Shown one piece after another: positions 19,954 through 30,086 of a stretch of DNA of 64,000 bases. The position numbers were made by a program, and so were the translations under genes. This stretch comes from Serratia surfactantfaciens (lineage in GTDB: Bacteria; Pseudomonadota; Gammaproteobacteria; Enterobacterales; Enterobacteriaceae): positions 3,782,001 to 3,846,000 of the forward strand of contig NZ_CP016948.1 in NCBI RefSeq assembly GCF_001642805.2. The letters are read 5' to 3'. How positions within the stretch are numbered: position 1 is the stretch's first letter; each line of letters begins with the position of its first letter. Below the pieces are notes generated by a model. That model was not told the origin of the DNA and did not search any database. It saw only the letters and a program-made list of their open reading frames with translations.

Positions 19954-20778
19954 TTACAGGAACACCATGTAAACCACGGCCGCCACGATAAAACGGTAGA
20001 TGGCGAACGGCACAAACGAGATGCGTTTGATCAGCGACAGGAAGGTCTTGATCGCAATCAGCGCCACCACGAAGGCGGTGATGAAACCGACGGCGAACAT
20101 CGGCAGATCGCCCCAGGTCAGGAAGTGCAGGCTCTTGTACAGATCCAGGCCGCTGGCGCCGATCATCATCGGCACCGCCAGGATGAAGGAGAACTCGGAG
20201 GCCGCATAGCGGTTCACGCCCACCAGCATGCCGCCGGCGATGGTGGAACCCGAACGGGAGAAGCCCGGCCACAGCGCCAGACACTGGAAGCAGCCGATCA
20301 TGAACGCCTGGCGGTAGGTGATGTCATCCAGCCCTTCCGCGCTCGGTTTCTTCGGCTTCAACCATTCCGCCGCCAGCAGCAGCAGGCCGCCGACCACCAA
20401 CGCGTACATCACGTTTTTCGGCGCAAACAGCGACTTGATGAAATCATGGAAGGCCAGGCCCAGCACCACCGCCGGGATCATCGCCAGCAGGATGTGCCCC
20501 AGCTTCAACTGACCGCTGGTTTTGCCTTCATGCTCCACCGGCTTGCCGCCGAAATGAATGCCGATCAGGCCGAACAACCGGCGCCAGAACATCACCACCA
20601 CGGCCAGGATTGACCCCAGCTGGATAATCACTTCAAAGGTTTTGGCTTTGTCGCCGGTAAAGCCCAGCCACTCGCCGACGATGATCATATGCCCGGTGGA
20701 AGACACCGGCAGAAACTCGGTTAATCCCTCGACAACCCCAAGAACAAACGCAATAAACAATGAATGCATGTCTGCCAT
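19954..20778 (-). CDS. uppP: UppP (BacA), undecaprenyl-diphosphatase
   Basis: Inner-membrane phosphatase that recycles undecaprenyl pyrophosphate for peptidoglycan and other envelope polymers; overproduction gives bacitracin resistance. It is 274 aa with multiple membrane segments. The two active-site motifs are [16 protein letters not shown] near the N-terminus and [13 protein letters not shown] near residue 170. Nothing suggests an operon partner. Confidence 0.96.
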   Translation of the reverse strand: MADMHSLFIAFVLGVVEGLTEFLPVSSTGHMIIVGEWLGFTGDKAKTFEVIIQLGSILAVVVMFWRRLFGLIGIHFGGKPVEHEGKTSGQLKLGHILLAMIPAVVLGLAFHDFIKSLFAPKNVMYALVVGGLLLLAAEWLKPKKPSAEGLDDITYRQAFMIGCFQCLALWPGFSRSGSTIAGGMLVGVNRYAASEFSFILAVPMMIGASGLDLYKSLHFLTWGDLPMFAVGFITAFVVALIAIKTFLSLIKRISFVPFAIYRFIVAAVVYMVFL

Positions 20779-20812
20779 GTGCTTCGCTCACCCCATAAAA
20801 TAACGGCTATCA

Positions 20813-20851
20813 CATAAAAAAGCGGCAATGTTTAAAGACAATGCCGCTAAA
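20813..20851 (-). terminator. Terminator downstream of folB
   Basis: AGCGGCA (20821-20827) pairs with TGCCGCT (20842-20848); on the minus strand the hairpin ends in CTTTTTTA. It separates folB from uppP. Confidence 0.75.
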
Positions 20852-20910
20852 ACAATTCTCAGGATTAAGACCAGGTTAACGGCCTTTCGTTGCAAGCAAA
20901 TGACATAAAA

Positions 20911-21270
20911 TCATGCGGGACGAGTGCCGCGCTCAATGATCACGCCGACCCGGCTGGCATGTGCTACAGCGCCCGGTTTGCTGACCTTAATACGGACCCA
21001 GGGGGAATTGAAGCGCTGAAGCAAAATTTCAGATATTTCCTCCGCCACTCGTTCCACCAGCGCAAAACGGTTCGACTCCACGTGCTGGATCACGGCGTCG
21101 CTGACGTCGGCATAGCTCAGACAGTCAGTTACGTCGTCGCTGGCGGCGGCCGGCCGGTTATCCCAGCCCATTTCGATATCGAACACCAGCTTCTGACGAA
21201 TGCCCTGTTCCCACTCATAAACGCCAATGGTGGTAATTACGGTAAGCTCTTCAATAAATACGATATCCAT
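20911..21270 (-). CDS. folB: FolB, dihydroneopterin aldolase
   Basis: Converts 7,8-dihydroneopterin to 6-hydroxymethyl-7,8-dihydropterin plus glycolaldehyde in folate synthesis. The ATG at 21270 ([13 protein letters not shown]) gives 119 aa; a GTG one codon upstream also reads in frame. The active-site Glu in GVYEWEQ, Tyr in DCLSYADV and Lys in KVSKPGAV are present. It is divergent from plsY across 107 bp, as in E. coli. Confidence 0.95.
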   Translation of the reverse strand: MDIVFIEELTVITTIGVYEWEQGIRQKLVFDIEMGWDNRPAAASDDVTDCLSYADVSDAVIQHVESNRFALVERVAEEISEILLQRFNSPWVRIKVSKPGAVAHASRVGVIIERGTRPA

Positions 21271-21377
21271 CACGTCATTCTCTGTTTTTGGCCTTGCCGG
21301 ATACCACTTCCAGCGGAATGTGCGTATTATCCATAGATGTTGCGAGTAAAACGACCATTATTAAACGGAACCGCGTT

Positions 21378-22016
21378 ATGAGTGCTACCGCGCTTGGCAT
21401 GATTATCTTCGCGTATCTGTGCGGCTCGATTTCCAGTGCGATCCTGGTTTGCCGGATCGCCAGGCTGCCGGATCCGCGTGAGCATGGCTCAGGAAATCCC
21501 GGGGCGACCAACGTCCTGCGCATCGGCGGCCGGCTGGCGGCGGCGGCGGTGCTGGTGTTCGATATTCTGAAAGGGATGTTGCCGGTCTGGCTGGCCTATA
21601 AACTCGATGTGCCGCCGCTGTACCTCGGCCTGACGGCGATCGCCGCCTGTCTGGGGCACATCTATCCGGTGTTCTTCCACTTCCGCGGCGGCAAAGGCGT
21701 GGCGACGGCGTTTGGCGCCATCGCGCCTATCGGTTGGGATCTGACCGGCCTGATGACCGGCACCTGGCTGCTGACGGTGCTGCTCAGCGGCTACTCTTCG
21801 CTCGGCGCCATCGTCAGCGCGCTGATCGCCCCGTTCTACGTCTGGTGGTTCAAACCGCAGTTCACCTTCCCGGTAGCGATGCTCTCCTGTCTGATCCTGA
21901 TGCGGCATCACGACAATATCCAGCGCCTGTGGCGCGGTCAGGAAGGCAAGATTTGGGGCAAGTTCCGCAAGAAGAAAAACGCGGCGGATAACGGCGACCA
22001 GCCGAAAGACGAATAG
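21378..22016 (+). CDS. plsY: PlsY, acyl-phosphate:glycerol-3-phosphate acyltransferase
   Basis: Inner-membrane enzyme that transfers an acyl group from acyl phosphate to glycerol 3-phosphate (formerly ygiH). From ATG 21378 the protein is 212 aa. The three conserved loops are visible: [29 protein letters not shown], and [14 protein letters not shown]. Five or so hydrophobic segments alternate with them. A strong terminator follows at once; tsaD converges. Confidence 0.95.
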   Translation: MSATALGMIIFAYLCGSISSAILVCRIARLPDPREHGSGNPGATNVLRIGGRLAAAAVLVFDILKGMLPVWLAYKLDVPPLYLGLTAIAACLGHIYPVFFHFRGGKGVATAFGAIAPIGWDLTGLMTGTWLLTVLLSGYSSLGAIVSALIAPFYVWWFKPQFTFPVAMLSCLILMRHHDNIQRLWRGQEGKIWGKFRKKKNAADNGDQPKDE

Positions 22017-22019
22017 CAG

Positions 22020-22048
22020 AAGGGCCGGATGATCCGGCCCTTTGTTTT
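22020..22048 (+). terminator. Terminator after plsY
   Basis: AAGGGCCGGA (22020-22029), TGA, TCCGGCCCTT (22033-22042), then TGTTTT. It touches the 3' end of tsaD, which converges. Confidence 0.85.
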
Positions 22049-23060
22049 ATACCGCAGGCAGTTCCGCCAGCGGCCAGCGCGGCCGCACCGAAACGCTCAG
22101 CTCCGGGTTGGCGCCGCTCTTCAGGCGCACCATGCCGGCATAGGCGATCATCGCGCCGTTGTCGGTGCAAAATTCCGGACGGGCATAGAACACTTCCCCG
22201 CCGCGCTTGTGCATCATCTCCGCCAGTTTGGCGCGCAGCGTGCGGTTAGCGCTCACGCCACCGGCCATCACCAGCCGTTTGAAACCGGTCTGCTCCAGCG
22301 CGCGCTTGCATTTGATCGCCAACGTATCCACCACCGCATCCTCGAAGGCGCGGGCGATGTCGGCGCGCGTCTGATCGTCGTCGCCGTTGGAGCGAATGGT
22401 GTTGGCGGCGAAGGTTTTCAGGCCGGAGAAGCTGAAGTCCAGCCCCGGGCGATCGGTCATCGGCCGCGGGAAGGTGAAACGCCCCGCCGTGCCCTGCTGC
22501 GCCATCTTCGACAGCATCGGCCCGCCGGGGTAATCCAGGCCGAGCAGCTTGGCGGTTTTGTCGAACGCTTCACCGGCGGCGTCGTCGATCGATTCGCCCA
22601 GCAGTTCATACTCACCAATGCCGGTGACACTGATCAGCTGAGTGTGGCCGCCGGAGACCAGCAGCGCGACGAACGGGAACGCCGGCGGGTTATCTTCCAG
22701 CATCGGCGCCAGCAGGTGGCCTTCCATATGGTGCACCGGCACCGCCGGCACGTTCCAGGCGAACGCCAGCGCGCGCCCGACGGTAGCGCCGACCAGCAGC
22801 GCCCCCACCAGGCCCGGCCCGGCGGTATAAGCCACGCCGTCGATGTCGGCCGGGGTCAGGTTGGCCTCTTTCAGCGCCGCCTGAATCAGCGGCACGGTTT
22901 TGCGCACGTGATCGCGGGAAGCCAGTTCCGGCACCACGCCGCCGTAGTCGGCGTGCAGCTTCACCTGGCTGTATAATTGGTTGGCCAACAAACCGGTTTG
23001 ATCGTCATACACTGCAATTCCGGTTTCATCGCAGGACGTTTCTATACCCAGTACTCGCAT
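22047..23060 (-). CDS. tsaD: TsaD, tRNA threonylcarbamoyladenosine synthase catalytic subunit
   Basis: Transfers threonylcarbamoyl to A37 of ANN-reading tRNAs, with TsaB and TsaE. The ATG at 23060 ([14 protein letters not shown]) gives 337 aa as in E. coli; five in-frame residues upstream are not family-like. Metal ligands His111 and His115 are in HHMEGHL, and the third-ligand Asp is in [13 protein letters not shown]. The ASKHA nucleotide loops are intact. Divergent from rpsU, the universal enterobacterial arrangement. Confidence 0.97.
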   Translation of the reverse strand: MRVLGIETSCDETGIAVYDDQTGLLANQLYSQVKLHADYGGVVPELASRDHVRKTVPLIQAALKEANLTPADIDGVAYTAGPGLVGALLVGATVGRALAFAWNVPAVPVHHMEGHLLAPMLEDNPPAFPFVALLVSGGHTQLISVTGIGEYELLGESIDDAAGEAFDKTAKLLGLDYPGGPMLSKMAQQGTAGRFTFPRPMTDRPGLDFSFSGLKTFAANTIRSNGDDDQTRADIARAFEDAVVDTLAIKCKRALEQTGFKRLVMAGGVSANRTLRAKLAEMMHKRGGEVFYARPEFCTDNGAMIAYAGMVRLKSGANPELSVSVRPRWPLAELPAV

Positions 23061-23601
<541 letters not shown>

Positions 23602-23674
23602 TTCTTCGGGGGCAACCCCACCGCGTGAATTTCTGATTTTCAAAATCGCGCAGACCGAGTAGTTGCATACGAAG

Positions 23675-23712
23675 GCCGTGCTTTCCGAAAGGAATGCGCG
23701 GCTTGTTCTCGT
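23675..23712 (+). terminator. Hairpin between rpsU and dnaG (attenuating terminator)
   Basis: GCCGTGCTTTCC, loop GAAA, GGAATGCGCGGC (23675-23702) forms a long stem with one mismatch, followed by TTGTTCTCGTTT. A partial terminator at this place in E. coli keeps DnaG far below S21; the same role is inferred here. Confidence 0.7.
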
Positions 23713-23737
23713 TTATAGGCTAATGAAGTAAGGGCTT

Positions 23738-25486
23738 ATGGCTGGACGAATTCCGCGCGTATTTATCAATGACTTGCTGGCTCGCACCGACATCGTCGAT
23801 TTGATCGACGCCCGCGTGAAGCTCAAGAAGCAAGGCAAGAACTACCACGCGTGCTGTCCGTTCCACCACGAAAAGACGCCTTCATTTACCGTTAATGGCG
23901 AAAAGCAGTTTTATCACTGTTTTGGATGTGGTGCGCACGGCAACGCCGTCGACTTTTTGATGAATTACGACCGACTCGAGTTTGTCGAAACCATCGAAGA
24001 GCTGGCGACCATGCACGGGCTGGAAGTGCCTTACGAAGCAGGCACCGGGCCAACCCAGATCGAACGCCATCAGCGCCAGAGCCTGTACCAACTGATGGAA
24101 CAGCTCAGCGCGTTCTATCAACAGTCACTGCAGCAGTCCTCCGGGGCGCCGGCGCGCAACTATTTGCAGCAGCGCGGATTAAGTGACGACGTTATTCGCC
24201 ATTTCGCCATCGGCTTCGCGCCGGCGGGATGGGACAACGCCCTGAAGCGTTTCGGCCGCGACGCCGACTCGCGCCGCGCATTGAACGATGCCGGCATGCT
24301 GGTGACTAACGATCAGGGGCGTTCGTACGACCGTTTCCGCGAACGGGTGATGTTCCCCATCCGCGACAAGCGCGGGCGCGTGATCGCCTTCGGCGGCCGC
24401 GTATTGGGCGACGGCATGCCGAAGTACCTGAACTCGCCGGAAACCGAAGTTTTCCATAAGGGCCGCCAGCTGTACGGCCTGTATGAAGCACAGCAGAACC
24501 ACCCTACCCTGCAGCGGCTGCTGGTGGTGGAAGGGTATATGGACGTGGTGGCGTTGGCGCAATTCGGCATCGATTATGCCGTCGCCTCGCTCGGAACCTC
24601 GACGACAGCTGAACACATTCAGCTGCTGTTCCGCGCCACCGACAACGTCGTCTGCTGTTACGACGGCGACCGCGCCGGCCGTGAAGCGGCCTGGCGAGCG
24701 CTGGAAACCGCGCTGCCGTACCTGAATGACGGGCGCCAGCTGCGGTTCATGTTTTTGCCCGACGGCGAAGACCCGGACACGCTGGTGCGCAAAGAAGGCA
24801 AAGAAGCCTTCGAACAACGAATGGAGCAGGCGCAACCGCTGTCCACGTTCCTGTTCGAAAGCCTGCTACCGCAGGTGGATCTGAGCAGCCCGGACGGGCG
24901 CGCCAAGCTGAGCACGCTGGCGCTGCCGCTGATTACTCAGGTGCCGGGCGAAACGTTGCGCTTGTACCTGCGTCAGGAGCTCGGCAACAAGCTGGGGCTG
25001 CTGGACGACAGCCAGCTCGACAAGCTGATGCCCAAGCAGGCTGAAAATGCGAATCCTTATCAGGCGCCCCAGCTAAAACGCACAACCATGCGTATACTGA
25101 TAGGGTTACTGGTGCAAAATCCGCAGTTGGCTACACTTATCCCTTCGCTGGAAGGGTTGGAGCAGACCAAACAGGCGGGATTGCCGCTGTTCGTCGAACT
25201 GGTGCAGACCTGTTTGGCGCAGCCGGGCCTGACTACCGGGCAATTGCTGGAGCTGTATCGCGACAACAAATTCAGCCAGCAGCTTGAAACCTTGGCGACA
25301 TGGAACCATATGATCGTTGAGGACATGGTCGAACAGACCTTTTTGGATACGTTGGCCAGCCTGTACGACTCGGTGCTCGAGCAACGGCTGGAAACGCTGA
25401 TCGCCCAGGCCAGAACGCGCGGCCTGAGCCCGGAGGAACGTGAAGAAGTCCGTTCTCTCAACCAGGTTTTAGCGAAGAAAAACTGA
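23738..25486 (+). CDS. dnaG: DNA primase DnaG
   Basis: Makes RNA primers at the replication fork. It is 582 aa (E. coli 581). The N-terminal CHC2 zinc ribbon has Cys40, His43, Cys61 and Cys64; the Toprim polymerase core follows (LVVEGYMDVVAL, then SLGTSTTAEH and CYDGDRAGREA metal-binding acids). The C-terminal domain, from about residue 430, binds DnaB helicase. The ribosome site is poor, in keeping with low expression. A candidate heat-shock promoter for rpoD is inside its 3' end. Confidence 0.98.
   Translation: MAGRIPRVFINDLLARTDIVDLIDARVKLKKQGKNYHACCPFHHEKTPSFTVNGEKQFYHCFGCGAHGNAVDFLMNYDRLEFVETIEELATMHGLEVPYEAGTGPTQIERHQRQSLYQLMEQLSAFYQQSLQQSSGAPARNYLQQRGLSDDVIRHFAIGFAPAGWDNALKRFGRDADSRRALNDAGMLVTNDQGRSYDRFRERVMFPIRDKRGRVIAFGGRVLGDGMPKYLNSPETEVFHKGRQLYGLYEAQQNHPTLQRLLVVEGYMDVVALAQFGIDYAVASLGTSTTAEHIQLLFRATDNVVCCYDGDRAGREAAWRALETALPYLNDGRQLRFMFLPDGEDPDTLVRKEGKEAFEQRMEQAQPLSTFLFESLLPQVDLSSPDGRAKLSTLALPLITQVPGETLRLYLRQELGNKLGLLDDSQLDKLMPKQAENANPYQAPQLKRTTMRILIGLLVQNPQLATLIPSLEGLEQTKQAGLPLFVELVQTCLAQPGLTTGQLLELYRDNKFSQQLETLATWNHMIVEDMVEQTFLDTLASLYDSVLEQRLETLIAQARTRGLSPEEREEVRSLNQVLAKKN
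25283..25311 (+). promoter_or_regulatory. Candidate sigma32 promoter for rpoD inside dnaG
   Basis: CTTGAA (25283-25288), 15 bp, AACCATAT (25304-25311) fits the heat-shock consensus CTTGAA-N13-15-CCCCATNT at all -35 and six of eight -10 positions. E. coli has a heat-inducible rpoD promoter within dnaG; the identification here is by pattern only. Confidence 0.45.
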
Positions 25487-25643
25487 ATACCAAACGGCTT
25501 AAGTGCCGATAATTGCGAGGGCAGAGCCCTGCACAGTGCCGCCATAGTGGGCCGCGGCGATAACGAAAACGCCCCAAATGCTATTGTTGGCGGTTTCGCC
25601 GACCGACACCAACCTAAATACTCTGAAGTGTGGATACCGTCTT

Positions 25644-27485
25644 ATGGAGCAAAACCCGCAGTCACAGCTGAAGCTACTTGTCACCCGTGGTAAGGAGCAA
25701 GGCTATCTGACCTATGCTGAGGTCAATGACCATCTGCCGGAAGATATCGTCGACTCCGATCAGATCGAAGACATCATCCAGATGATTAACGACATGGGCA
25801 TCCAGGTGATGGAAGAAGCACCGGACGCCGATGACCTGCTGCTCGCCGAAAACTCGAACAGCACGGACGAAGATGCGGAAGAAGCCGCCGCACAGGTTCT
25901 GTCCAGCGTGGAATCCGAAATCGGCCGCACCACCGACCCGGTGCGCATGTACATGCGCGAAATGGGTACCGTCGAACTGCTGACGCGCGAAGGCGAAATC
26001 GACATCGCCAAGCGCATCGAAGACGGCATCAACCAGGTTCAGTGCTCGGTTGCCGAATACCCGGAAGCCATCACCTATCTGCTTGAGCAGTACGATCGTG
26101 TCGAAGCGGGCGAAGCGCGCCTGTCCGACCTGATCACCGGCTTCGTCGATCCTAACGCGGAAGAGGACATCGCCCCAACCGCCACCCACATCGGTTCTGA
26201 ACTGTCGAGCGAAGAGCAAGACGACGACGACGAAGATGAGGACGCCGAAGACGACGATACCGAAGACGACAACAGCATCGATCCTGAGCTGGCGCGTCAG
26301 AAGTTCGCCGAGCTGCGCGATCAGTACGAAGCAACCCGTCAGATGATCAAGAAAAACGGCCGCAGCCATGCCAGCGCCGCGGACGAGATCCTGAAGCTGT
26401 CTGAAGTGTTCAAGCAGTTCCGCCTGGTGCCGAAACAGTTCGACTTCCTGGTCAACAGCATGCGCACCATGATGGACCGCGTTCGCACCCAGGAACGCAT
26501 CATCATGAAGCTGTGCGTTGAACAGTGCAAAATGCCGAAGAAAAACTTCGTCACCCTGTTCGCCGGCAACGAAACCAGCGATTCCTGGTTTGAAGCCGCG
26601 CTGGCGATGGCCAAGCCATGGTCGGAAAAGCTGAAAGACGTTGCTGAAGACGTGCAGCGCAGCCTGCAGAAACTGCGTCAGATTGAAGAAGAAACCGGCC
26701 TGACCATCGAGCAGGTCAAAGACATCAACCGTCGCATGTCGATCGGTGAAGCGAAAGCTCGCCGCGCGAAGAAAGAGATGGTTGAGGCCAACCTGCGTCT
26801 GGTTATTTCTATCGCCAAGAAATACACCAACCGCGGCCTGCAGTTCCTGGATCTGATCCAGGAAGGCAACATCGGCCTGATGAAAGCGGTAGACAAGTTC
26901 GAATACCGCCGCGGTTACAAGTTCTCGACGTACGCCACCTGGTGGATCCGTCAGGCTATCACCCGCTCCATCGCCGACCAGGCGCGCACCATCCGTATTC
27001 CGGTGCATATGATTGAGACCATTAACAAGCTCAACCGTATTTCGCGCCAGATGCTGCAAGAGATGGGCCGCGAGCCGACGCCGGAAGAGCTGGCCGAGCG
27101 CATGCTGATGCCGGAAGACAAGATCCGCAAGGTGCTGAAGATCGCCAAAGAGCCAATCTCGATGGAAACACCGATCGGCGACGACGAAGATTCGCATCTA
27201 GGCGACTTCATCGAGGATACCACCCTCGAGCTGCCGCTGGACTCCGCGACCTCGGAAAGCCTGCGTTCCGCCACCCACGACGTGCTGGCCGGCCTGACCG
27301 CGCGCGAAGCGAAAGTGCTGCGCATGCGTTTCGGTATCGACATGAACACCGACCACACGCTGGAAGAGGTAGGCAAGCAGTTTGACGTTACCCGTGAGCG
27401 TATTCGTCAGATCGAAGCCAAGGCGCTGCGCAAGCTGCGTCACCCAAGCCGCTCCGAAGTGTTGCGCAGCTTCCTGGACGACTAA
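25644..27485 (+). CDS. rpoD: RNA polymerase sigma factor RpoD (sigma70)
   Basis: Housekeeping sigma factor, 613 aa as in E. coli. The start at 25644 ([12 protein letters not shown]) is the family start; 22 in-frame codons upstream are not conserved. Region 1.1 is followed by region 1.2 ([11 protein letters not shown]), a non-conserved region with a very acidic stretch at 189-210, region 2 ([33 protein letters not shown]), and the region 4.2 helix-turn-helix ([18 protein letters not shown]). The 157-nt gap after dnaG is GC-rich and structured. A strong terminator closes the operon. Confidence 0.99.
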   Translation: MEQNPQSQLKLLVTRGKEQGYLTYAEVNDHLPEDIVDSDQIEDIIQMINDMGIQVMEEAPDADDLLLAENSNSTDEDAEEAAAQVLSSVESEIGRTTDPVRMYMREMGTVELLTREGEIDIAKRIEDGINQVQCSVAEYPEAITYLLEQYDRVEAGEARLSDLITGFVDPNAEEDIAPTATHIGSELSSEEQDDDDEDEDAEDDDTEDDNSIDPELARQKFAELRDQYEATRQMIKKNGRSHASAADEILKLSEVFKQFRLVPKQFDFLVNSMRTMMDRVRTQERIIMKLCVEQCKMPKKNFVTLFAGNETSDSWFEAALAMAKPWSEKLKDVAEDVQRSLQKLRQIEEETGLTIEQVKDINRRMSIGEAKARRAKKEMVEANLRLVISIAKKYTNRGLQFLDLIQEGNIGLMKAVDKFEYRRGYKFSTYATWWIRQAITRSIADQARTIRIPVHMIETINKLNRISRQMLQEMGREPTPEELAERMLMPEDKIRKVLKIAKEPISMETPIGDDEDSHLGDFIEDTTLELPLDSATSESLRSATHDVLAGLTAREAKVLRMRFGIDMNTDHTLEEVGKQFDVTRERIRQIEAKALRKLRHPSRSEVLRSFLDD

Positions 27486-27507
27486 GTCCGGCTGCCGCAT
27501 CAAAAAC

Positions 27508-27537
27508 AAAAAACCCCGGCCTGCCGGGGTTTTTTTA
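27508..27537. terminator. Terminator after rpoD
   Basis: ACCCCGGC, loop CT, GCCGGGGT with flanking A- and T-runs (T-run 27530-27536). Bidirectional; the next gene converges. Confidence 0.92.
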
Positions 27538-27541
27538 TGCC

Positions 27542-27994
27542 TCAGAACATGCTCTTGCCACTGGCGGTCTTCTCCGGCACCGGCTGCGTCACGTCCCAGT
27601 GCTCGACGATTTTTCCGGCGCTGTCGAGACGGAAGATATCGACGATCGCCGCCGTCTTGCCGGCCTCGCGTCCGCTGACCTCCACATGCAGGATCACGTA
27701 GTCGCCGTCGACGAACGCCTGTTTAATCTCGCTGTGCGAGTTGGGGTAACGCGTTTTCAGCAGCTCGACAAATTGACGAAATCCCTCCACGCCGTCTTGG
27801 GCATTGGGGTTATGCTGCTTGTACTGCTCACCCAAAAACGGCCGCGCCGCCGCAAAATCCTTGTTGTTGAGCCCCTGCCGATAAAACTCCAGCACGTTCT
27901 GCTGGTTGCGCACTTCCTGCGGCGAATGCCCCGCCTGCGCGGCGCCGGTCACCAACAGCAGCGCCATCAAACAGCCTTTCATCATCGATGTCAT
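27542..27994 (-). CDS. Exported NTF2-like (SnoaL) family protein
   Basis: A 150-aa protein from ATG 27994, which has GGAG eight bases upstream; longer in-frame starts reach into mug. A signal peptide (about 1-21, ending GAAQA) precedes an NTF2/SnoaL-like fold: VLEFYRQGLNNKDFAAARPFLGEQ, then YKQHNPNAQDGVEGF and IVDIFRLDSAGKIVEHWDV. These are the hallmarks of the predicted SnoaL-like aldol condensation-catalysing family, but the substrate is unknown. It is 16 nt downstream of mug on the same strand and may be co-transcribed. Confidence 0.75.
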   Translation of the reverse strand: MTSMMKGCLMALLLVTGAAQAGHSPQEVRNQQNVLEFYRQGLNNKDFAAARPFLGEQYKQHNPNAQDGVEGFRQFVELLKTRYPNSHSEIKQAFVDGDYVILHVEVSGREAGKTAAIVDIFRLDSAGKIVEHWDVTQPVPEKTASGKSMF

Positions 27995-28010
27995 CGCACA
28001 CTCCCTTATG

Positions 28011-28499
28011 TCATTGCAGCGCCAGGAACAGCTCACGATAGCTGGCGGTAAGCTGCTCCAGCGTGGCGCGGTTCAATCCGCTGGGGTTGGGCAATACCCA
28101 CACCTCGGTTTCCCCCAGCATCATCACCTGCTTGCCCCAGGGCGCGTTTTTCACCTCGAAGGCGGTGGTGAACGCCTGCTTGCCCAGAATCGCCAGCGCA
28201 CGCGGCTGATAGCGCAGGATCTTCTCTTGCAGCGCCTCGCCACCGCTGCGCAGCTCATCGCGCGACAGCTCGCTGGCTGCCACCGTCGGGCGCGCCACCA
28301 GTGCGGTAATGCCGCAGCCGTTGTCCTTCAGCTGTTGCCACTGCTCCGGCGCCAGCTGGCTCGCGGTAAAGCCGGCCTGATGGATCACCTTCCAGAAGCG
28401 GTTGCTGCCGTTGGCGAAAGGATAGCCCTGATGGGCGGAAGAAAGGCCGGGATTGATGCCGCAAAACACCACCCGCAGGTTGGGCGCCAGAAGTTCCAT
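28011..28499 (-). CDS. mug: Mug, G/U mismatch-specific DNA glycosylase
   Basis: Removes uracil, 3,N4-ethenocytosine and related bases mispaired with guanine. From ATG 28499 ([14 protein letters not shown]) it is 162 aa. The catalytic GINPGLSS motif is at 14-21, and NPSGLNR, the second active-site loop, is near residue 140. The ribosome site is weak. The position between rpoD and ileX is the same as in E. coli. Confidence 0.95.
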   Translation of the reverse strand: MELLAPNLRVVFCGINPGLSSAHQGYPFANGSNRFWKVIHQAGFTASQLAPEQWQQLKDNGCGITALVARPTVAASELSRDELRSGGEALQEKILRYQPRALAILGKQAFTTAFEVKNAPWGKQVMMLGETEVWVLPNPSGLNRATLEQLTASYRELFLALQ

Positions 28500-28629
28500 G
28501 AGTATCGTGAGTCCATTGCAGGGATTTACTGCGGTTATCGCAAAATCCGCCAGCAATTACAACAGGCTAGAACTGCGCAGAAAAGCAACATACGGGCGGG
28601 TAACAGTAGACCGATGCTTAAGGATTCCC

Positions 28630-28635
28630 TATAAT
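28630..28635 (+). promoter_or_regulatory. -10 element of the ileX promoter
   Basis: TATAAT followed by a GC-rich discriminator (CTCGCGGC) just ahead of the tRNA, typical of stringently controlled stable RNA. The -35 is not obvious. Confidence 0.6.
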
Positions 28636-28645
28636 CTCGCGGCTT

Positions 28646-28721
28646 GGCCCCTTAGCTCAGTGGTTAGAGCAGGCGACTCATAATCGCTTGGTCGTTGGTT
28701 CAAACCCAACAGGGGCCACCA
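28646..28721 (+). tRNA. ileX: tRNA-Ile2, anticodon CAU (lysidine-modified)
   Basis: A 76-nt cloverleaf with encoded CCA. The acceptor stem pairs GGCCCCT with AGGGGCC, and the anticodon CAT is at 28679-28681. Body sequence and location beside mug match E. coli ileX, the tRNA whose C34 is converted to lysidine so it reads AUA as Ile. It should not be annotated as tRNA-Met. Confidence 0.92.
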
Positions 28722-28728
28722 AATTATC

Positions 28729-28766
28729 AAGGGGTTACGTTCACAGCGTAGCCCCTTAGTTTTTTC
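28729..28766 (+). terminator. Terminator after ileX
   Basis: AAGGGGTTACG (28729-28739), loop, CGTAGCCCCTT (28747-28757), one G-U pair, then AGTTTTTT. Between here and 28835 nothing else is seen. Confidence 0.9.
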
Positions 28767-28835
28767 TGCGGCGCAACCAGGCATTCGCCTCTTTTGGCAA
28801 CCGAACGCAAATTTCATTCGCTTCCCTGCAGCCTC

Positions 28836-29240
28836 TTACCGTGACTTAGCATCGTCACAAGCCTCTCGGTTTTGCTCATCGAATGCGGTTCTGGCCGCAT
28901 CAATGTCGGCAATATGTTCATTCGCCCAGGTTCCCAACGCGATGACCGGCACCGTCAATGAGCAACCGAGCGGCGTCAATTCATATTCGACATGCGGCGG
29001 CATGACGGCAATAACCGTCCGCTTGACCAATCCGTCCCGCTCCATACTGCGCAGGCACAGCGTCAACATCCGCTGAGATATCCCATTGATTGTACGTTTT
29101 ATTTCAGTAAATCTGCGCGGCCCGTTCGCCAAGAACATAATGATCAGGACACTCCATTTTTCACCAACGCGCGCCAATACCTGACTGATCTTTTGGCAGT
29201 CAGCATGTCTTAAATCTCGAGGTTGATTAGTCACATTCAT
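28836..29240 (-). CDS. HxlR-family transcriptional regulator
   Basis: A 134-aa winged-helix regulator. HxlR hallmarks: an N-terminal Cys15 (RHADCQK), then GEKWSVLIIMFLANGPRRFTEI, ISQRMLTLCLRSMERDGLV and VEYELTPLG. In this family the N-terminal Cys often senses quinones or electrophiles, releasing a divergent reductase gene. Here the azoreductase is exactly that divergent neighbour (96-bp shared gap). GC content, near 50 percent by eye, is lower than in surrounding genes, suggesting acquisition. Confidence 0.85.
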   Translation of the reverse strand: MNVTNQPRDLRHADCQKISQVLARVGEKWSVLIIMFLANGPRRFTEIKRTINGISQRMLTLCLRSMERDGLVKRTVIAVMPPHVEYELTPLGCSLTVPVIALGTWANEHIADIDAARTAFDEQNREACDDAKSR

Positions 29241-29336
29241 GATACCGGGTTCTCCTAATGTGCCTTATTGTCTGCCATTTTAGGACATGGTTATATTGTT
29301 ATCCCTAGTTACCATTTTATACCTAAGGATCTCTCT

Positions 29337-29945
29337 ATGACACTGCTTCATGTCGACTCCAGCATTCTCAACGAGCAGTCGGTTAGCCGCCAGCTCACGG
29401 CGGCGATCGTCAAACATCTGTCTGCGGCTAAGCCAGACGCCAGGCTCATTCATACCGACCTTGCCGCCGACCCGATTAACCACCTTTCCAGCGCCGAATT
29501 TCTGGCCCTGCAGGGCGTGGAACCTCAAGACGAGCACGTCAAACAGGCCGTTGCCCGTAACGCCAAACTCGTCGACGACTTCCTTGCCGCCGATATCATC
29601 ATCGTCGGCGCCCCTATGTATAACTTCACGCTGCCTACTCAGCTGCGCGCCTGGCTTGATCGGCTCGCGGTACCCGGCAAGACGTTCCGCTACGCGGAAA
29701 ACGGCGCGGAAGGGCTGGCCAAGGACAAACGCGTTATCGTTGCCTCCACCCGCGGCGGTCTGTATGGCGAAGGCGCGCCGTCGGCCTTTCTCGACCATCA
29801 GGAAACCTATCTGCGCAGCTTCTTCGGTTTCCTTGGCATTACGGACATCACCTTCATTCGAGCTGAGGGACTGGCGCTCGGCCCGGAAAATCGCACGGCC
29901 GCCATCGACGCGGCGGTGTCTCAGGTTGGCAGCCTGACCGCTTGA
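29337..29945 (+). CDS. FMN-dependent NADH:azoreductase / quinone reductase
   Basis: A flavodoxin-fold reductase of the AzoR family, 202 aa. The ATG at 29337 follows TAAGGATC. Family motifs: HVDSSILNEQSVSRQL at the FMN phosphate loop, GAPMYNFTLPTQLRAWLD, and STRGGLYG. Members reduce quinones by two electrons and can reduce azo dyes. It is a paralogue rather than the housekeeping azoR by context, divergent from the HxlR regulator that likely controls it. Two hairpins separate it from the pirin gene. Confidence 0.88.
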   Translation: MTLLHVDSSILNEQSVSRQLTAAIVKHLSAAKPDARLIHTDLAADPINHLSSAEFLALQGVEPQDEHVKQAVARNAKLVDDFLAADIIIVGAPMYNFTLPTQLRAWLDRLAVPGKTFRYAENGAEGLAKDKRVIVASTRGGLYGEGAPSAFLDHQETYLRSFFGFLGITDITFIRAEGLALGPENRTAAIDAAVSQVGSLTA

Positions 29946-29983
29946 GCTTCGGCCAATTCGGAACAGCACTGTCATGTTGACGA

Positions 29984-30026
29984 CTCAGCCTCATTTTCGG
30001 GGCTGAGCACTGGGCATACGGCCCAG
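29984..30026 (+). other. Two adjacent hairpins between azoreductase and pirin genes
   Basis: CTCAGCC (29984-29990) with GGCTGAG (30001-30007), then CTGGGC (30010-30015) with GCCCAG (30021-30026). No T-run follows either, so they may stabilise or pause the transcript between the two genes rather than end it. Confidence 0.45.
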
Positions 30027-30086
30027 CGCCATATTGCTCCCCAACAACCATTTGCACCAGACCGGCAACCCGCAGGAGCCACCATC

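Noticed and set aside
28679..28681. Reading the CAU anticodon gene as tRNA-Met
   Set aside because: The body sequence and the mug-adjacent position are those of ileX, the lysidine-modified tRNA-Ile2.
28453..28683. Open frames crossing the ileX tRNA gene on both strands
   Set aside because: They run through a perfect cloverleaf and its promoter and have no ribosome site.
28646..29240. Integrative element attached at ileX
   Set aside because: No integrase gene and no second copy of the tRNA 3' end were seen downstream; low GC alone is not enough.
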